Below the pieces are notes generated by a model, which worked only from the letters and a program-made list of their open reading frames with translations, did no database searches and was not told the origin of the DNA. The position numbers and the translations under genes were made by a program. This document shows, piece after piece, positions 10,095-18,473 of a stretch of DNA of 41,536 nt (within the stretch, counting starts at the first letter, position 1; each line of letters starts with the position of its first letter). This stretch comes from CAYSCX01 sp964429575 (lineage in GTDB: Bacteria > Desulfobacterota > Binatia > Binatales > Binataceae). The stretch is taken from positions 1-41,536 of the forward strand of contig CAYSCX010000022.1 in NCBI GenBank assembly GCA_964429575.1. The letters are read 5' to 3'.

Positions 10095-10114
10095 CCCTTC
10101 CCTTTAGGGAAGGG
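10095..10114. repeat. REP-like palindrome, copy 1
   Basis: CCCTTCCCT (10095-10103) and AGGGAAGGG (10106-10114) form a perfect inverted repeat around TT. The same arm occurs at 10541-10570 and 10611-10632, so copies flank the DUF559 remnant on both sides. Confidence 0.7.
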
Positions 10115-10120
10115 CCGGGG

Positions 10121-10499
10121 TTAGGTAGCGCGGGGTTTCCCTGCGACTCTGTTCAATGCCTGCTCCTGAATCCATCCCAGGATCATATCAGCCTCGTCGC
10201 GGACGGCGTCGTTGGTCACGTGAAGCACCTTGATGCCGAGGCGGCGTAGGCGCGCGTCGCGGCGTTCGTCGTATTCGCCGTGCGAGTCGGGCAGAGTCGC
10301 AGTAGAAGTCGAGGATGAAGGAGCCGACGACCTGCTGGCGCCGGAAGTGAAGACCGCCAAGCTGCCCGCGGCGAATCGCGCGCCAGAGCGCCCGTTCGGA
10401 CGGAGTCATCTTGCGGCGGAGGGTTTTCGCGAATGCGAGTTTGGCGCGCGGAACGTGTTGTCCGTGGACGATCGGAGGAAGATTGCGGGGCGCGGGCAT
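10121..10499 (-). pseudogene. Broken DUF559 (Vsr-like) endonuclease-domain gene
   Basis: From the ATG at 10499 the protein follows the DUF559 pattern: AKTLRRKMTPSERALWRAIR, RGQLGGLHFRRQQVVGSFIL, DFYCDSARL. The expected next block (LVVEVDG-like, with catalytic acidic residues) is missing and the frame shifts. A second frame resumes with DSHGEYDERRDARLRRLGIK and VLHVTNDAV, ending at 10121. A small deletion near 10285-10300 therefore removed the active-site core. DUF559 proteins belong to the restriction-endonuclease-like fold and are often found singly between intergenic repeats, as here. Confidence 0.82.
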
Positions 10500-10540
10500 A
10501 TGACTGGGAGTTTAGTGGGGGAGGAGATATTACCTAACCC

Positions 10541-10570
10541 CTAACCCCTTCCCTAAAGGGAAGGGGTTAG
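10541..10570. repeat. REP-like palindrome, copy 2
   Basis: CTAACCCCTTCCCT (10541-10554) pairs perfectly with AGGGAAGGGGTTAG (10557-10570), a 14-bp stem with a two-base centre. It lies about 100 bases beyond the prkA stop and could also end prkA transcripts or stabilise them. Confidence 0.75.
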
Positions 10571-10610
10571 GGCGCGGGGAGACAGGGTGCGCGTGTGACC
10601 CAACCCCTGA

Positions 10611-10632
10611 CCCCTTCCCTAAAGGGAAGGGG
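10611..10632. repeat. REP-like palindrome, copy 3
   Basis: CCCCTTCCCT (10611-10620) pairs with AGGGAAGGGG (10623-10632) around AA. It is a tandem partner of copy 2 on the same side of the DUF559 remnant, only 36 bases after the prkA stop codon. Confidence 0.75.
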
Positions 10633-10667
10633 AACCGTAGTGCAAATGCTCGCTACTCGAGTGGCGC

Positions 10668-12602
10668 TCAATCCTTCCACAAATTGTTGGCGGCGTACTT
10701 GAGCACCACGTCAACGCACGATTCGCAGTAGCCGTGGTCGAGCAGGCTCTGGACCATGGCGGTGTGCTTTTCGGTCTGCTCCTCGTCGCGAGTGCGCGCC
10801 TTGGTGATGATTCGCGAGATGTCGCGCACTGAGGTCATGAGCTTTTTCTCGATGGCTTCCTTGAGCGGCTCGTAGCTGCGATAGCTCACGCGCTCGCCGC
10901 GGCGCGACGCCGACCACAGGTACGCGATGACTTCCTGGCGGAAGCCGTCCGCGGTGGAGCCGATAATCGCGATCTGTTCCTCGATCGACTTGAGGAACCC
11001 TTCGTCAGGCGGGAGCTCTTCCTTGGTGTTGCGATCGCGGAATTTGGTCTTGTTCACGTACGCTTCGGCGTGGTCGAGGTAGTTCTGGAAGAGCGCCTCG
11101 GCCTGCTCAGAGTACGAGTACACGAAGGCGCGCGTGATCTCCTTTTCCAGGAGCTCGAGATACTCCTTGTGCAGGGTGTCCTGCAGGAACTCGAGATACT
11201 GCTTGCGCATGTCGTCGGGCAGGTCCGCCTCTTTGGTCATCGCGATGAGCGCTTCGCGCACGTTGATCGGGTTGATGCAGTTGCCCGAGGCGTTGTCGGA
11301 GAGCGCGTTGTCGAGCGCCTTCATGATGAAGCGCGTGGAGATGCCGGACATGCCTTCGCGCTTGGCGTCGTCCTTGAGTTCCTGCACGTCGATCTTCTTG
11401 GTGCGCCCCTTCTCGACCACTTCCTCGCCGTTGTAGAGGCGCAGCTTGGTCATCAGGTCGCACTTCGAGGTCGGCTCGAGGCGCGACAGGATCGCGAACA
11501 TCGAGGCCAGTTCGAGGGTGTGCGGCGCGACGTGTGCGCGGAAATCCGAGTTGCGGATGATCTTCAGGTAAATCTTCACTTCCTCGGAGAGCCGCAGGTT
11601 GTAAGGCACCTTGATCACCACGATCCGATCGAGGATTGCCTCGTTGGTGTGGTCGGCCTTGAACTTCTGCCACTCGGCTTCGTTGGAGTGCGCGACGATG
11701 CAGGTATCGACGTACACCATCCCGTGGCGGCCGGGCGCCGGGATGACCTTTTCCTGGGTCGCGGTGATCATCGCGTGCAGGTACTCGGTCTCGTTCTTGA
11801 AGACTTCGATGAACTCGACGAGGCCGCGGTCGCCGACGTTTAGGGCGCCGTTGAGTTCAAGCACGCGCGGATCGCCCTCGGAATATTGATCGAGCTTCGA
11901 GATGTCCTCGGAGCCGATCAGTACCGAGGTGTCCTGGTTGTTGGGATCGACCGGCGGCACCACGCCGATGCCGACGCGGTTGCGCTTGGAGAAGTTGCGC
12001 GTGATGACCGGAAACTCTTCGTACTTCTGGCCGAACTCGGTCTTGAGCCGGTAGCGGCACACCGGGCAAAGGTCGCCCTCGATGTGCACGCCGAGCATCT
12101 TTTCGAACTCGCGCCGGAGGTGGCGCGGGATGAGATGCATCGGCTCTTCAAACATCGGGCATCCTTCGATCACGTGCATCGGAGCAAGCTGCTCGAGCCC
12201 GCGCTGAACGCGTTCGACGAGCGAGCTTTTGCCCGAGCCGACCGGGCCCATCAGGTAGAGCACCTGGCGGCTCTCTTCGCCCTTGAGCGACGCGGAATGG
12301 AAATAGCGGACGATCTGCGCGATGGTCCGCTCGATGCCGAAGAACTCGTCGGAGAAGAAGTTGTAAACCTTGAGCGGTTCGTCCTTGTAGAGCCGCTTGG
12401 TGCGGGGATCGTCGGAGTCCTGGATGTTGCGCATCTGTGACGCGGTGATCATGTCGTAGATACGCGCGTGCGAGAGCTTCGCCAGGAGCGGGTCGGTCTT
12501 TATGATCTCGAGATACTCAATCAGCGTCCCGCGCCATTGCTTGGACTCGCGCGCCGCACGGTCTTGCTTGATGACCCGCTCGAATGGGTTCAACTCGGCC
12601 AT
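10668..12602 (-). CDS. prkA: PrkA family serine protein kinase / AAA+ protein
   Basis: 644 aa, full length for PrkA/YeaG. The N-terminal AAA+ domain has the Walker A motif GPVGSGKSS at residues 119-127, and the C-terminal part (EKEITRAFVYSYSEQAEALF, ...LDHAEAYV) is the PrkA kinase-like domain. A CPVCRYRL segment is present between residues about 178 and 185. In E. coli YeaG acts with YeaH in nitrogen and stationary-phase stress; in Bacillus PrkA affects sporulation. AAGGAGA lies eight bases before the ATG. In this window its usual partners yeaH and spoVR lie downstream on the same strand but are separated by remnant genes. Confidence 0.97.
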   Translation of the reverse strand: MAELNPFERVIKQDRAARESKQWRGTLIEYLEIIKTDPLLAKLSHARIYDMITASQMRNIQDSDDPRTKRLYKDEPLKVYNFFSDEFFGIERTIAQIVRYFHSASLKGEESRQVLYLMGPVGSGKSSLVERVQRGLEQLAPMHVIEGCPMFEEPMHLIPRHLRREFEKMLGVHIEGDLCPVCRYRLKTEFGQKYEEFPVITRNFSKRNRVGIGVVPPVDPNNQDTSVLIGSEDISKLDQYSEGDPRVLELNGALNVGDRGLVEFIEVFKNETEYLHAMITATQEKVIPAPGRHGMVYVDTCIVAHSNEAEWQKFKADHTNEAILDRIVVIKVPYNLRLSEEVKIYLKIIRNSDFRAHVAPHTLELASMFAILSRLEPTSKCDLMTKLRLYNGEEVVEKGRTKKIDVQELKDDAKREGMSGISTRFIMKALDNALSDNASGNCINPINVREALIAMTKEADLPDDMRKQYLEFLQDTLHKEYLELLEKEITRAFVYSYSEQAEALFQNYLDHAEAYVNKTKFRDRNTKEELPPDEGFLKSIEEQIAIIGSTADGFRQEVIAYLWSASRRGERVSYRSYEPLKEAIEKKLMTSVRDISRIITKARTRDEEQTEKHTAMVQSLLDHGYCESCVDVVLKYAANNLWKD

Positions 12603-12699
12603 GGGCTGTCTCCTTTTAGCCAGGAGTACTTCTCAGGAGGGCGCCATCATCGGCGAGTGTAATCAGGCTGGTCTCGTCCTCCACATCATCCCCGCAAAT

Positions 12700-12728
12700 A
12701 GGATACCGAAGCCTACTAGTCGTAACAA
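12700..12728 (-). promoter_or_regulatory. Promoter of prkA
   Basis: Minus-strand TTGTTA (12723-12728) and TATCCT (12700-12705) are separated by exactly 17 bases, a good sigma-70 type arrangement, about 100 bases upstream of the prkA ATG. I found no sigma-54 GG-N10-GC pattern in this stretch. Confidence 0.5.
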
Positions 12729-12780
12729 GCAAGGCTTGGCGACAGGGCGGGCGGATACAACATCGCGCCGCGGACGGCGC

Positions 12781-13650
12781 TCACTCGTTGACGGCGATCG
12801 TGTCGGCGAGAACGTAGCGGCCGCGATCGTTATCGACGTGCGCGGTGAATACGCGGTCGTCATGCGCGAACGATACCCACCAGCGCTCGGCGACGACGCG
12901 CGTCAGCAGGCGCGCTTTCTCCTCCATCGTACGAAGCGCGTCGAGGTCGTAGGCCTGGTTCCACGGTCCCTTCATGTGCGAGCGGGTCGGCACGATATCT
13001 GCGAAGTGGATGAATGACGCTCCGCCGTCGCGCGCAATTGCGACCTGGTGATGATGGGTGTGGCCGCCGGTCAGTGTCGCGGTGACGCCGGGAATTACCT
13101 CGACATCGCCGTCGATGGGTTCGAGCATCGATTCGACGGGCGGCAGGACGTCGCCGATGTGACGGTACGCGGCGCGCAGGCGTTCGTTGCGGGGGTCGCG
13201 CGCGACGTCAAGCTCGCCGCGTTGGACGAAGATTCGCGCTCGCGGAAATGCCGGCTCGAGCGCGCCGGACGGGCGCCGGCGCACCAGGCCGCCCGCGTGA
13301 TCGAAGTGCATGTGCGAGACGATCACATGCGTCACGTCACCCGGCTCCATGCCGAGCGATGCGAGATCGTCAGTCAGCCAGCCGTCCTGGTGTGCGAAAA
13401 TTTTGCGCTCGACGGAGTCGAGGCGATTGCCGATGCCGCAGTCAACCAGCACCGCCTCGCGGCCGCGAATCACGAGCGGGCAGGTGAGGTTCAGTCGAAT
13501 GCGATTTTGTTCGTCCGGCGGATGCTCGCGCTTCCAGAGTTCGCGCGGCACTACGCCCATCATGCAGCCGCCGTCGTTCCACCAAAGGCCGTCAGTGAGA
13601 AACGCGACCTTGAGCGAGCCGACTTCGATACTTGGCGCGCGTGACGCCAT
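12781..13650 (-). CDS. MBL-fold metallo-hydrolase
   Basis: 289 aa, a metallo-beta-lactamase-fold hydrolase. The zinc-binding motif SHMHFDH lies at residues 112-118; further ligands are expected in GGHTHHHQ (about 194-201) and the aspartate of HFADIVPT. The opening (VAFLTDGLWWNDGGCMMGVV) and VLVDCGIGNR resemble AHL-lactonase/quorum-quenching-like and related MBL proteins, but substrate cannot be deduced. It is cytosolic, with no signal peptide. It lies eight bases from the stop of the upstream membrane-protein gene, suggesting co-transcription. Confidence 0.92.
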   Translation of the reverse strand: MASRAPSIEVGSLKVAFLTDGLWWNDGGCMMGVVPRELWKREHPPDEQNRIRLNLTCPLVIRGREAVLVDCGIGNRLDSVERKIFAHQDGWLTDDLASLGMEPGDVTHVIVSHMHFDHAGGLVRRRPSGALEPAFPRARIFVQRGELDVARDPRNERLRAAYRHIGDVLPPVESMLEPIDGDVEVIPGVTATLTGGHTHHHQVAIARDGGASFIHFADIVPTRSHMKGPWNQAYDLDALRTMEEKARLLTRVVAERWWVSFAHDDRVFTAHVDNDRGRYVLADTIAVNE

Positions 13651-13657
13651 CGCCGGC

Positions 13658-14131
13658 TCAGCTTCCCAGTACCCAGATTCCCAGCGCGAGCGCGATCGCG
13701 CCGAAGATAGTGCAGAGCGAGTACAGCTGAACGAGTTGACGCTTTACCGGTTCGGTCGCAGTTCGCTTGGTAATGCGCGAGCGATAAACGCGTTCGAGCT
13801 GACGGGCCTGGAGCACCGCCCACAGCATTCCGATGAACATCAGCCCCTTGATGCCGGTCACGGTCATGTACATCGAGGAGAGCTGGAAGCCGGCCTTCCA
13901 GACGGTTACTCCGAACACGCCGAGGCCGGCGGCGAGGCTGATGACTGCCGCATACAACGACACGAGCGTCACGCGCGGCGCGACTCGCGGGATGAAGTCC
14001 GGGTCGCCGTCTTCGTCGAAGCCAAGGATCAACGCGGCGATGACGAAACATGCGGCCACGCCGACCCAAATCGCCGCTGACACCGCATGGATGCCAACGG
14101 CGATTCCTCTCAATGTGATTTCTTGTTCCAA
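13658..14131 (-). CDS. Four-helix membrane protein, CopD/DUF2269-like
   Basis: About 157 aa with four predicted membrane helices (GIHAVSAAIWVGVAACFVIA; LVSLYAAVISLAAGLGVFGV; GLMFIGMLWAVL; TIFGAIALALGIWVL). The HAVSAAIWVG motif in helix one resembles the histidine-containing first helix of CopD/DUF2269-type proteins, some of which bind haem or copper. I infer only an integral membrane protein. The start is a TTG at 14131 with a weak AAGG upstream; an internal TTG at 14113 is the alternative. Confidence 0.75.
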   Translation of the reverse strand: MEQEITLRGIAVGIHAVSAAIWVGVAACFVIAALILGFDEDGDPDFIPRVAPRVTLVSLYAAVISLAAGLGVFGVTVWKAGFQLSSMYMTVTGIKGLMFIGMLWAVLQARQLERVYRSRITKRTATEPVKRQLVQLYSLCTIFGAIALALGIWVLGS

Positions 14132-14287
14132 GGCGTGCCGTAACCTTACTGGCCTACGAATAACCTAGGCAAGCGTTTGGCGGATCGGCGGCAATTGGGC
14201 TAACAAGCAAATTGCCCTGGCAACGCTGCGCGACGTTTGCGGACGCGAAGTTCGTCGCCGTGACGCAAGAACTTGGAGGTTCGAACG

Positions 14288-15685
14288 ATGCTCAATCCAT
14301 ACATGGACGCAGTCGAACTGCGTGAGTTGGTGATCAAAAAGGAAGTGCGGCCGCGCGAGGTGGCCGAGTTCTTCATTCAACGCGCGGAGAAATTGAATCC
14401 GAAACTGGGCGCATTCATGACGATCACGCCGGAGCGCGCGCTAGCCGACGCGGAGCGGCTCGAGAAGATAAGCGGCGACGATGCGTACGCGATGAAGCTG
14501 TTTGGCGTCGCGTATTCGCTCAAGGACCTTACGTTGACCAAGGGCATCCGGACGACGATGGGTTCGAAGAATTACTCTGAGAACATCCCGACCGTGGACG
14601 CTGAGATTGCGATCAGACTTCACAACGCGGGAGGAATTTTGCTCGGCAAGACGACCACGCCGGAGTTCGGCGGAAGGCCGACGACCGAGGGCGGACTCTG
14701 CCCGCCGGCGCGCAACCCGTGGAACACCAATCACACCGCCGGCGGGTCGAGCGGCGGTGCTGCATCGGCGGTTGCAGCCGGGATCGGACCGATCGCGGAA
14801 GGCAGCGACGGCGGCGGCTCGATTCGAATTCCATCCTCGTGCTGTGGAGTGGTGGGACTCAAACCGTCGCGCGGGCGGGTGACGTTCGCGCCGGTGTTTG
14901 GCGAGGCGTGGGCGGGATTCGCGACCAGCGGACCGATCGCGCGCTCGGTGCGCGATGTCGCATTGATGCTCGACGTGATGGCGGGAGAGCCGGTGGTCGG
15001 CGACCCGTATTGGGCGCCCAAGCCGCTGACGTCGTTCAGCGCGGCGATTCGCGTGACGCCTCGCCATCTGAAGCTCGCGCGGCTCAGCGAGTCGGCGATT
15101 TCGAAGGTCGATCCCGAGGTGCTCGAGGCGTTCGAGTCGGCGTGCCGCGTGATGCGCGAACTGGGCCACGAAGTTGAACCGATCAAGATCGATCCGGCGG
15201 CGCGGCTGAGGGACATCGCGGCAGTCATCATTTGCGCGGGAGTGAGTTCGGTGCCGGTCGCCGATCCAAATTTGATGGATCCGGTGGTGCGCGAACTATA
15301 CGACCGCGGAAAGAATATTACCGCCGCCGAGTACATCGGCGCGGTCACGCAGATGCACAACACCTCGCGCGAGATCGTGCAGGCGCTAGCGCCGTACGAC
15401 GCGCTGCTGACGCCGACGCTAACCCGTCCCGCGGTGCCGCTCGGGTCACTGCCCTCGGTGAAGCAGGATTACATGGACGAGCTGTTCCAGTGGCTGCCGT
15501 TCACGTTCCCGATCAATGCGACGGGACAGCCGGCGTTCTCGGTGCCGAACGGATTCACCAAGGCCGGACTGCCGATCGGTCTTCAGATCGTTGGGCGGCC
15601 GGCCGATGAGTTGGGGATCATCTCACTGGCGGGCCAGTGGGAAGACACGCGTCCGTGGCGCGACAAGCATCCGCCGGTGGAGTAG
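14288..15685 (+). CDS. Amidase signature family hydrolase
   Basis: 465 aa from the ATG at 14288, chosen because GGAGG lies nine bases upstream; a TTG 15 bases earlier is in frame but overlaps that site. The Ser-cisSer-Lys triad is visible: Lys79 in AYSLKDL, Ser154/155 in TAGGSSGG and nucleophile Ser178 in GSDGGGSIRIP. The C-terminus (FTFPINATGQPAFSVPNGF, GLPIGLQIVGRP) is typical. It hydrolyses an amide, substrate unknown; it is unlikely to be GatA because gatB and gatC are absent nearby. Confidence 0.95.
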   Translation: MLNPYMDAVELRELVIKKEVRPREVAEFFIQRAEKLNPKLGAFMTITPERALADAERLEKISGDDAYAMKLFGVAYSLKDLTLTKGIRTTMGSKNYSENIPTVDAEIAIRLHNAGGILLGKTTTPEFGGRPTTEGGLCPPARNPWNTNHTAGGSSGGAASAVAAGIGPIAEGSDGGGSIRIPSSCCGVVGLKPSRGRVTFAPVFGEAWAGFATSGPIARSVRDVALMLDVMAGEPVVGDPYWAPKPLTSFSAAIRVTPRHLKLARLSESAISKVDPEVLEAFESACRVMRELGHEVEPIKIDPAARLRDIAAVIICAGVSSVPVADPNLMDPVVRELYDRGKNITAAEYIGAVTQMHNTSREIVQALAPYDALLTPTLTRPAVPLGSLPSVKQDYMDELFQWLPFTFPINATGQPAFSVPNGFTKAGLPIGLQIVGRPADELGIISLAGQWEDTRPWRDKHPPVE

Positions 15686-15703
15686 GGCGCGCGGCACGGT
15701 CGA

Positions 15704-16234
15704 ATGTCGAGAATCGACGAGTTCACGAAGTTCTTCACCGACCGCGAGAAGATCGAAGTTACGATAGAGCGGCTGGTTGCGGAGGCGCGGCTGACGCGCG
15801 ATGACGCCGAGCGGCTGCGCGCTGAACTGCCCGACGTGCTCTCACGCTCCGAGAACGTGCTGTTCAACTTGGCCGTGCATTTTTCCATCGGCGCGCTGTT
15901 CGCATTCGACATCATCCCGCTGCCGCTCGGTACGATCTCGCGATGCGTATGGGTGGTCGGCAATCGCGCGTATTACGAAATTCGCCGCGATGTCCGGCGC
16001 AAGATTCATTCGATTGGCGTGCTGGGAATTTCGGCGATTCCGTGGCTCGGCTACTTTGCGTATCTGTTGCCGCTGAAGCGCGTCAATGAGGATGCGGCTT
16101 ATCTATTCGCGAACCACGTGACGTACCATCGCTCCAACATTTCGCTGGAGAAATACCTGGAGGGGAGGCGCGGCGCCGGATTGGTGCGGCGGATAATCGT
16201 GCCCGCGCGGCTCAGGGCGATGTCGGCCGAGTGA
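15704..16234 (+). CDS. Conserved hypothetical membrane protein
   Basis: 176 aa. An acidic, coiled helical N-terminus (residues 1-50) is followed by two hydrophobic stretches (NLAVHFSIGALFAFDIIPL; IGVLGISAIPWLGYFAYLLP) and a basic tail. The motif FDIIPLPLGTISR...RAYYEIRRD is striking but I do not recognise the family. It starts 19 bases after the amidase stop, so it is probably in the same transcript, though no strong Shine-Dalgarno is visible. Confidence 0.7.
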   Translation: MSRIDEFTKFFTDREKIEVTIERLVAEARLTRDDAERLRAELPDVLSRSENVLFNLAVHFSIGALFAFDIIPLPLGTISRCVWVVGNRAYYEIRRDVRRKIHSIGVLGISAIPWLGYFAYLLPLKRVNEDAAYLFANHVTYHRSNISLEKYLEGRRGAGLVRRIIVPARLRAMSAE

Positions 16235-16250
16235 CTTGAGGCACGCGAGA

Positions 16251-16280
16251 TTGCGCGTGCGCCACGAAGTGGACTAGACT
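16251..16280 (+). promoter_or_regulatory. Promoter of the vapBC-like operon
   Basis: TTGCGC (16251-16256) and TAGACT (16275-16280) are 18 bases apart. The -10 box lies inside the operator palindrome at 16268-16289, which fits autorepression by the antitoxin complex. Confidence 0.45.
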
Positions 16281-16289
16281 TAGTCCACT
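16268..16289 (+). promoter_or_regulatory. Operator palindrome of the toxin-antitoxin operon
   Basis: AGTGGACTA (16268-16276) and TAGTCCACT (16281-16289) are perfect inverted repeats around GACT. The site lies 19 bases before the antitoxin ATG and covers the -10 box. Phd/YefM antitoxins commonly bind such palindromes to repress their own operon. Confidence 0.7.
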
Positions 16290-16307
16290 TGTGCTAGGAG
16301 GAGCAGC

Positions 16308-16547
16308 ATGAAGTCCGTGAACATTCATGCCGCGAAGACCCACTTTTCGCGGCTGGTGGACGAGGCGGCGTCGGGCAAGGAGATTGTAATCTCCAAGGCG
16401 GGCCGCCCCGTGGCAAAGCTGGTGCCGTTCGCGACGAAAAGCAAGCCTCGCCGGCCGGGAAGTCTCAAGGGGCGCATCTGGGTGAGTCCTGACTTTGACG
16501 CGCCGCTTCCTCCTGACATCGCGCGCGCATTCGGAGTCGAGGATTGA
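16308..16547 (+). CDS. Phd/YefM-family antitoxin
   Basis: 79 aa. VNIHAAKTHFSRLVDEAASG then KEIVISKAGRPVAKLVP is the Phd/YefM DNA-binding N-terminal domain; the C-terminal part (GSLKGRIWVSPDFDAPLPPD, IARAFGVED) is the toxin-binding segment typical of antitoxins paired with PIN toxins. AGGAGG lies six bases before the ATG. It overlaps the toxin gene by four bases. Confidence 0.93.
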   Translation: MKSVNIHAAKTHFSRLVDEAASGKEIVISKAGRPVAKLVPFATKSKPRRPGSLKGRIWVSPDFDAPLPPDIARAFGVED

Positions 16548-16939
16548 ATCTCCTGCTGGACACGCATGCGATCGTCTGGTGGCTTGATGACAATCCGAAA
16601 CTGGGCGGCGCGGCGCGCGAAGCGATCGCAGACCCGGGTTCGGTCGTATGGGTTAGCGCAGCGAGTGTCTGGGAAATCGCGATCAAGACTTCGCTGGGAC
16701 GCCTGCGTGTGGCGCGCTTCCCGCTGGCGCAGCTTCCCCGCGAAATCGCACGTAACGGCTTTCAACTACTGAGTATCTCCGCCGAGCACGCGGTGCGCGC
16801 GGGTGCGCTGCCGGGCCATCACAGCGATCCATTCGATCGGATGCTGATCGCGCAGGCTCAGGCGGAGGGGCTGCAGATCGTCACGTCTGACCGCATCTTT
16901 TCAGCCTACGACGCGTCCACGATCGATTCGCGCCGCTGA
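16544..16939 (+). CDS. PIN-domain ribonuclease toxin (VapC-like)
   Basis: 131 aa, normal for a PIN toxin. LLLDTHAIVWWLDD gives acidic residue Asp6; Glu44 in SVWEIAIK, Asp95/Asp98 in HHSDPFDRMLIAQA and Asp116 in VTSDRIF complete the metal-binding quartet. These ribonucleases cut tRNA or rRNA. The start is a TTG that overlaps the antitoxin stop (TTGA), so translation is coupled and probably weak. The toxin is intact. Confidence 0.93.
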   Translation: MNLLLDTHAIVWWLDDNPKLGGAAREAIADPGSVVWVSAASVWEIAIKTSLGRLRVARFPLAQLPREIARNGFQLLSISAEHAVRAGALPGHHSDPFDRMLIAQAQAEGLQIVTSDRIFSAYDASTIDSRR

Positions 16940-17008
16940 GGCCGGTAGCTATACCCCTTACAGGCGGGCTCGATAGTTCAAGTTGAAGGCGTCGGTTCCG
17001 CGCCGCAG

Positions 17009-17380
17009 TCAGCCGCCGCCCTTTTCGCGCATCGAGACTTCGTCCCACAGCATCACGAGGTAGCCGTTGGGATCGCGAAGCTCGGCGCCATAGCCCCAGA
17101 AGAGCTTCCGCGGCGAATTTTCGAAGCTGAGTCCTCGCCGCGCGAGGTCGTGATACTTGGCGTCCACGTCATCGACCTGAAGCGTCAGCCCGCATTTCGC
17201 GCCGGCACGGGGCACCTCGGCATCGTATAGGAAGATTGTAAAGCCGGCGTCGTCCTTAATCGCCACGGTCTTGCGCTCGGGTACCTCGAACTCAACTTTG
17301 AAGCCCAAATTGGCCACGTACCAATCACGTGATGCACGCGAATCCGTGACCGGAATGCTCATGTGATCGAATTTCACCAT
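17009..17380 (-). CDS. VOC family (glyoxalase-like) protein
   Basis: 123 aa, a single vicinal-oxygen-chelate domain. FDHMSIPVTDSRASRDWYVA then NLGFKV is the first beta-alpha-beta-beta-beta unit and LRDPNGYLVMLWDE the second, with His6, Glu and Asp/Glu positions available for metal. The reaction is unknown. AGGAGA lies seven bases before the ATG. It follows the methyltransferase gene by 34 bases on the same strand, suggesting one operon. Confidence 0.88.
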   Translation of the reverse strand: MVKFDHMSIPVTDSRASRDWYVANLGFKVEFEVPERKTVAIKDDAGFTIFLYDAEVPRAGAKCGLTLQVDDVDAKYHDLARRGLSFENSPRKLFWGYGAELRDPNGYLVMLWDEVSMREKGGG

Positions 17381-17414
17381 TTCACGTTCTCCTGTGGCGG
17401 GAGCGACCGCGAGA

Positions 17415-18473
17415 TTACGGGCGGACTTCGAGGATCAGGTTGAACGGGGTCTCGGTGGCGCGGCGAAAGCGCGTGAAGCCCGCCTTGGTTACGACCTCGC
17501 GCAGACGCGCTTCGCCCGCCTGTGCTCCCAACCCGAGACCGACCTCCTGCGCGAGCGATCCCGGAACACACAGCATCGTCGAAGCGGCGTAGTAAACGCG
17601 CCCGGTCGGATTCAGATTGTCCTCGAATTTGTCGTTCGCGAACGGCTCGACCAGCAGCCAAGTGCCGTCGGGCGCGATTGCTTTGCGGACGTGCGCGGCT
17701 GCGCCCACGGGATCGCCCATGTCGTGCAGGCAATCGAAGAACGCGACCAGATCGTAGCCGCGCGCCGGGTAGTCTTTGGCGCTCGCCTTTTCAAACGTGA
17801 CGCGGTCCGCGACGCCTTCGGCACGCGCCAATTCGCGGGCGCGCTCGATCGACTTGTCGTGGTAGTCGAAGCCGTAGAACTTTGAGTTGGGAAACGCCTT
17901 GGCCATCACGATCGTCGATGCGCCGTGGCCGCATCCGATGTCCGCGACCTTTGCGCCGCGCGTGAGCTTCTCGACCACGCCGTCGAGCGCGGGAAGCCAG
18001 TTCGATACCAGATTGGCCGTGTAACCGGGCCTGAAGAAACGCTCGGTGCCGTGGAACAGCACGGCGTCCTGTTCATGCCAGCCGACGCCGCGGCCGCTTC
18101 GAAACGCCTCGGCGATCTTGGGCTCGCCGCGGAACATCGCGGCGGCAATCTGGAAGCCGCCGGGCATGAATGCGGGGCTGGCTTCGCTCGCGAAGACCAT
18201 CGCCTGTTCGGGGGACATCGAGTAGCGCCCGCTCTTGGAATCGTAATTGATGTAATTCGCAGCGGCCTGCGCCGCGCACCACTCGCGGACGTAACGCTCC
18301 GCGCACTTGGCGCGGTCCGCGAGTTCCTCAGGCGTCAGCGGGCCGGCGCCAGCGAGCGCACGGTAGAGGCCCAAGTGATCGCCGAGCACTACCAGCGCCG
18401 CGGAGAAGACAGCGCCCATATCGCCGAAGACGCGCTGGACGAGTTCGTTGAGCTTGGTTTCATCGAGGGGCAT
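17415..18473 (-). CDS. Class I SAM-dependent methyltransferase with winged-helix N-terminus
   Basis: 352 aa. The first ~100 residues (ALVVLGDHLGLYRALAGAGP, LTPEELADRAKCAERYVREW) are the winged-helix dimerisation region seen in O-methyltransferase and Rv2258c-like proteins. SAM motif I is VADIGCGHGAS (residues 176-186), motif II FYGFDYHD, and motif IV YDLVAFFDCLHDMGDP. The closing beta strand FRRATETPFNLILEVRP fits the family. The substrate is unknown; location beside oxygenases suggests a secondary or catabolic compound. GGAGG lies eight bases before the ATG. Confidence 0.92.
   Translation of the reverse strand: MPLDETKLNELVQRVFGDMGAVFSAALVVLGDHLGLYRALAGAGPLTPEELADRAKCAERYVREWCAAQAAANYINYDSKSGRYSMSPEQAMVFASEASPAFMPGGFQIAAAMFRGEPKIAEAFRSGRGVGWHEQDAVLFHGTERFFRPGYTANLVSNWLPALDGVVEKLTRGAKVADIGCGHGASTIVMAKAFPNSKFYGFDYHDKSIERARELARAEGVADRVTFEKASAKDYPARGYDLVAFFDCLHDMGDPVGAAAHVRKAIAPDGTWLLVEPFANDKFEDNLNPTGRVYYAASTMLCVPGSLAQEVGLGLGAQAGEARLREVVTKAGFTRFRRATETPFNLILEVRP

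Noticed and set aside
10541..10632. CRISPR-like repetition
   Set aside because: The repeated units are self-complementary and only two to three in number with unequal spacing; they are REP-like palindromes.
11070..11843. 257-codon plus-strand frame
   Set aside because: It is antisense to prkA; repetitive leucine/valine/glutamate content reflects the complement of a conserved protein.
12603..12780. Possible sigma-54 promoter before prkA
   Set aside because: No GG-N10-GC spacing was found around the TTGC sequence; a 17-base-spaced sigma-70-like pair fits better.
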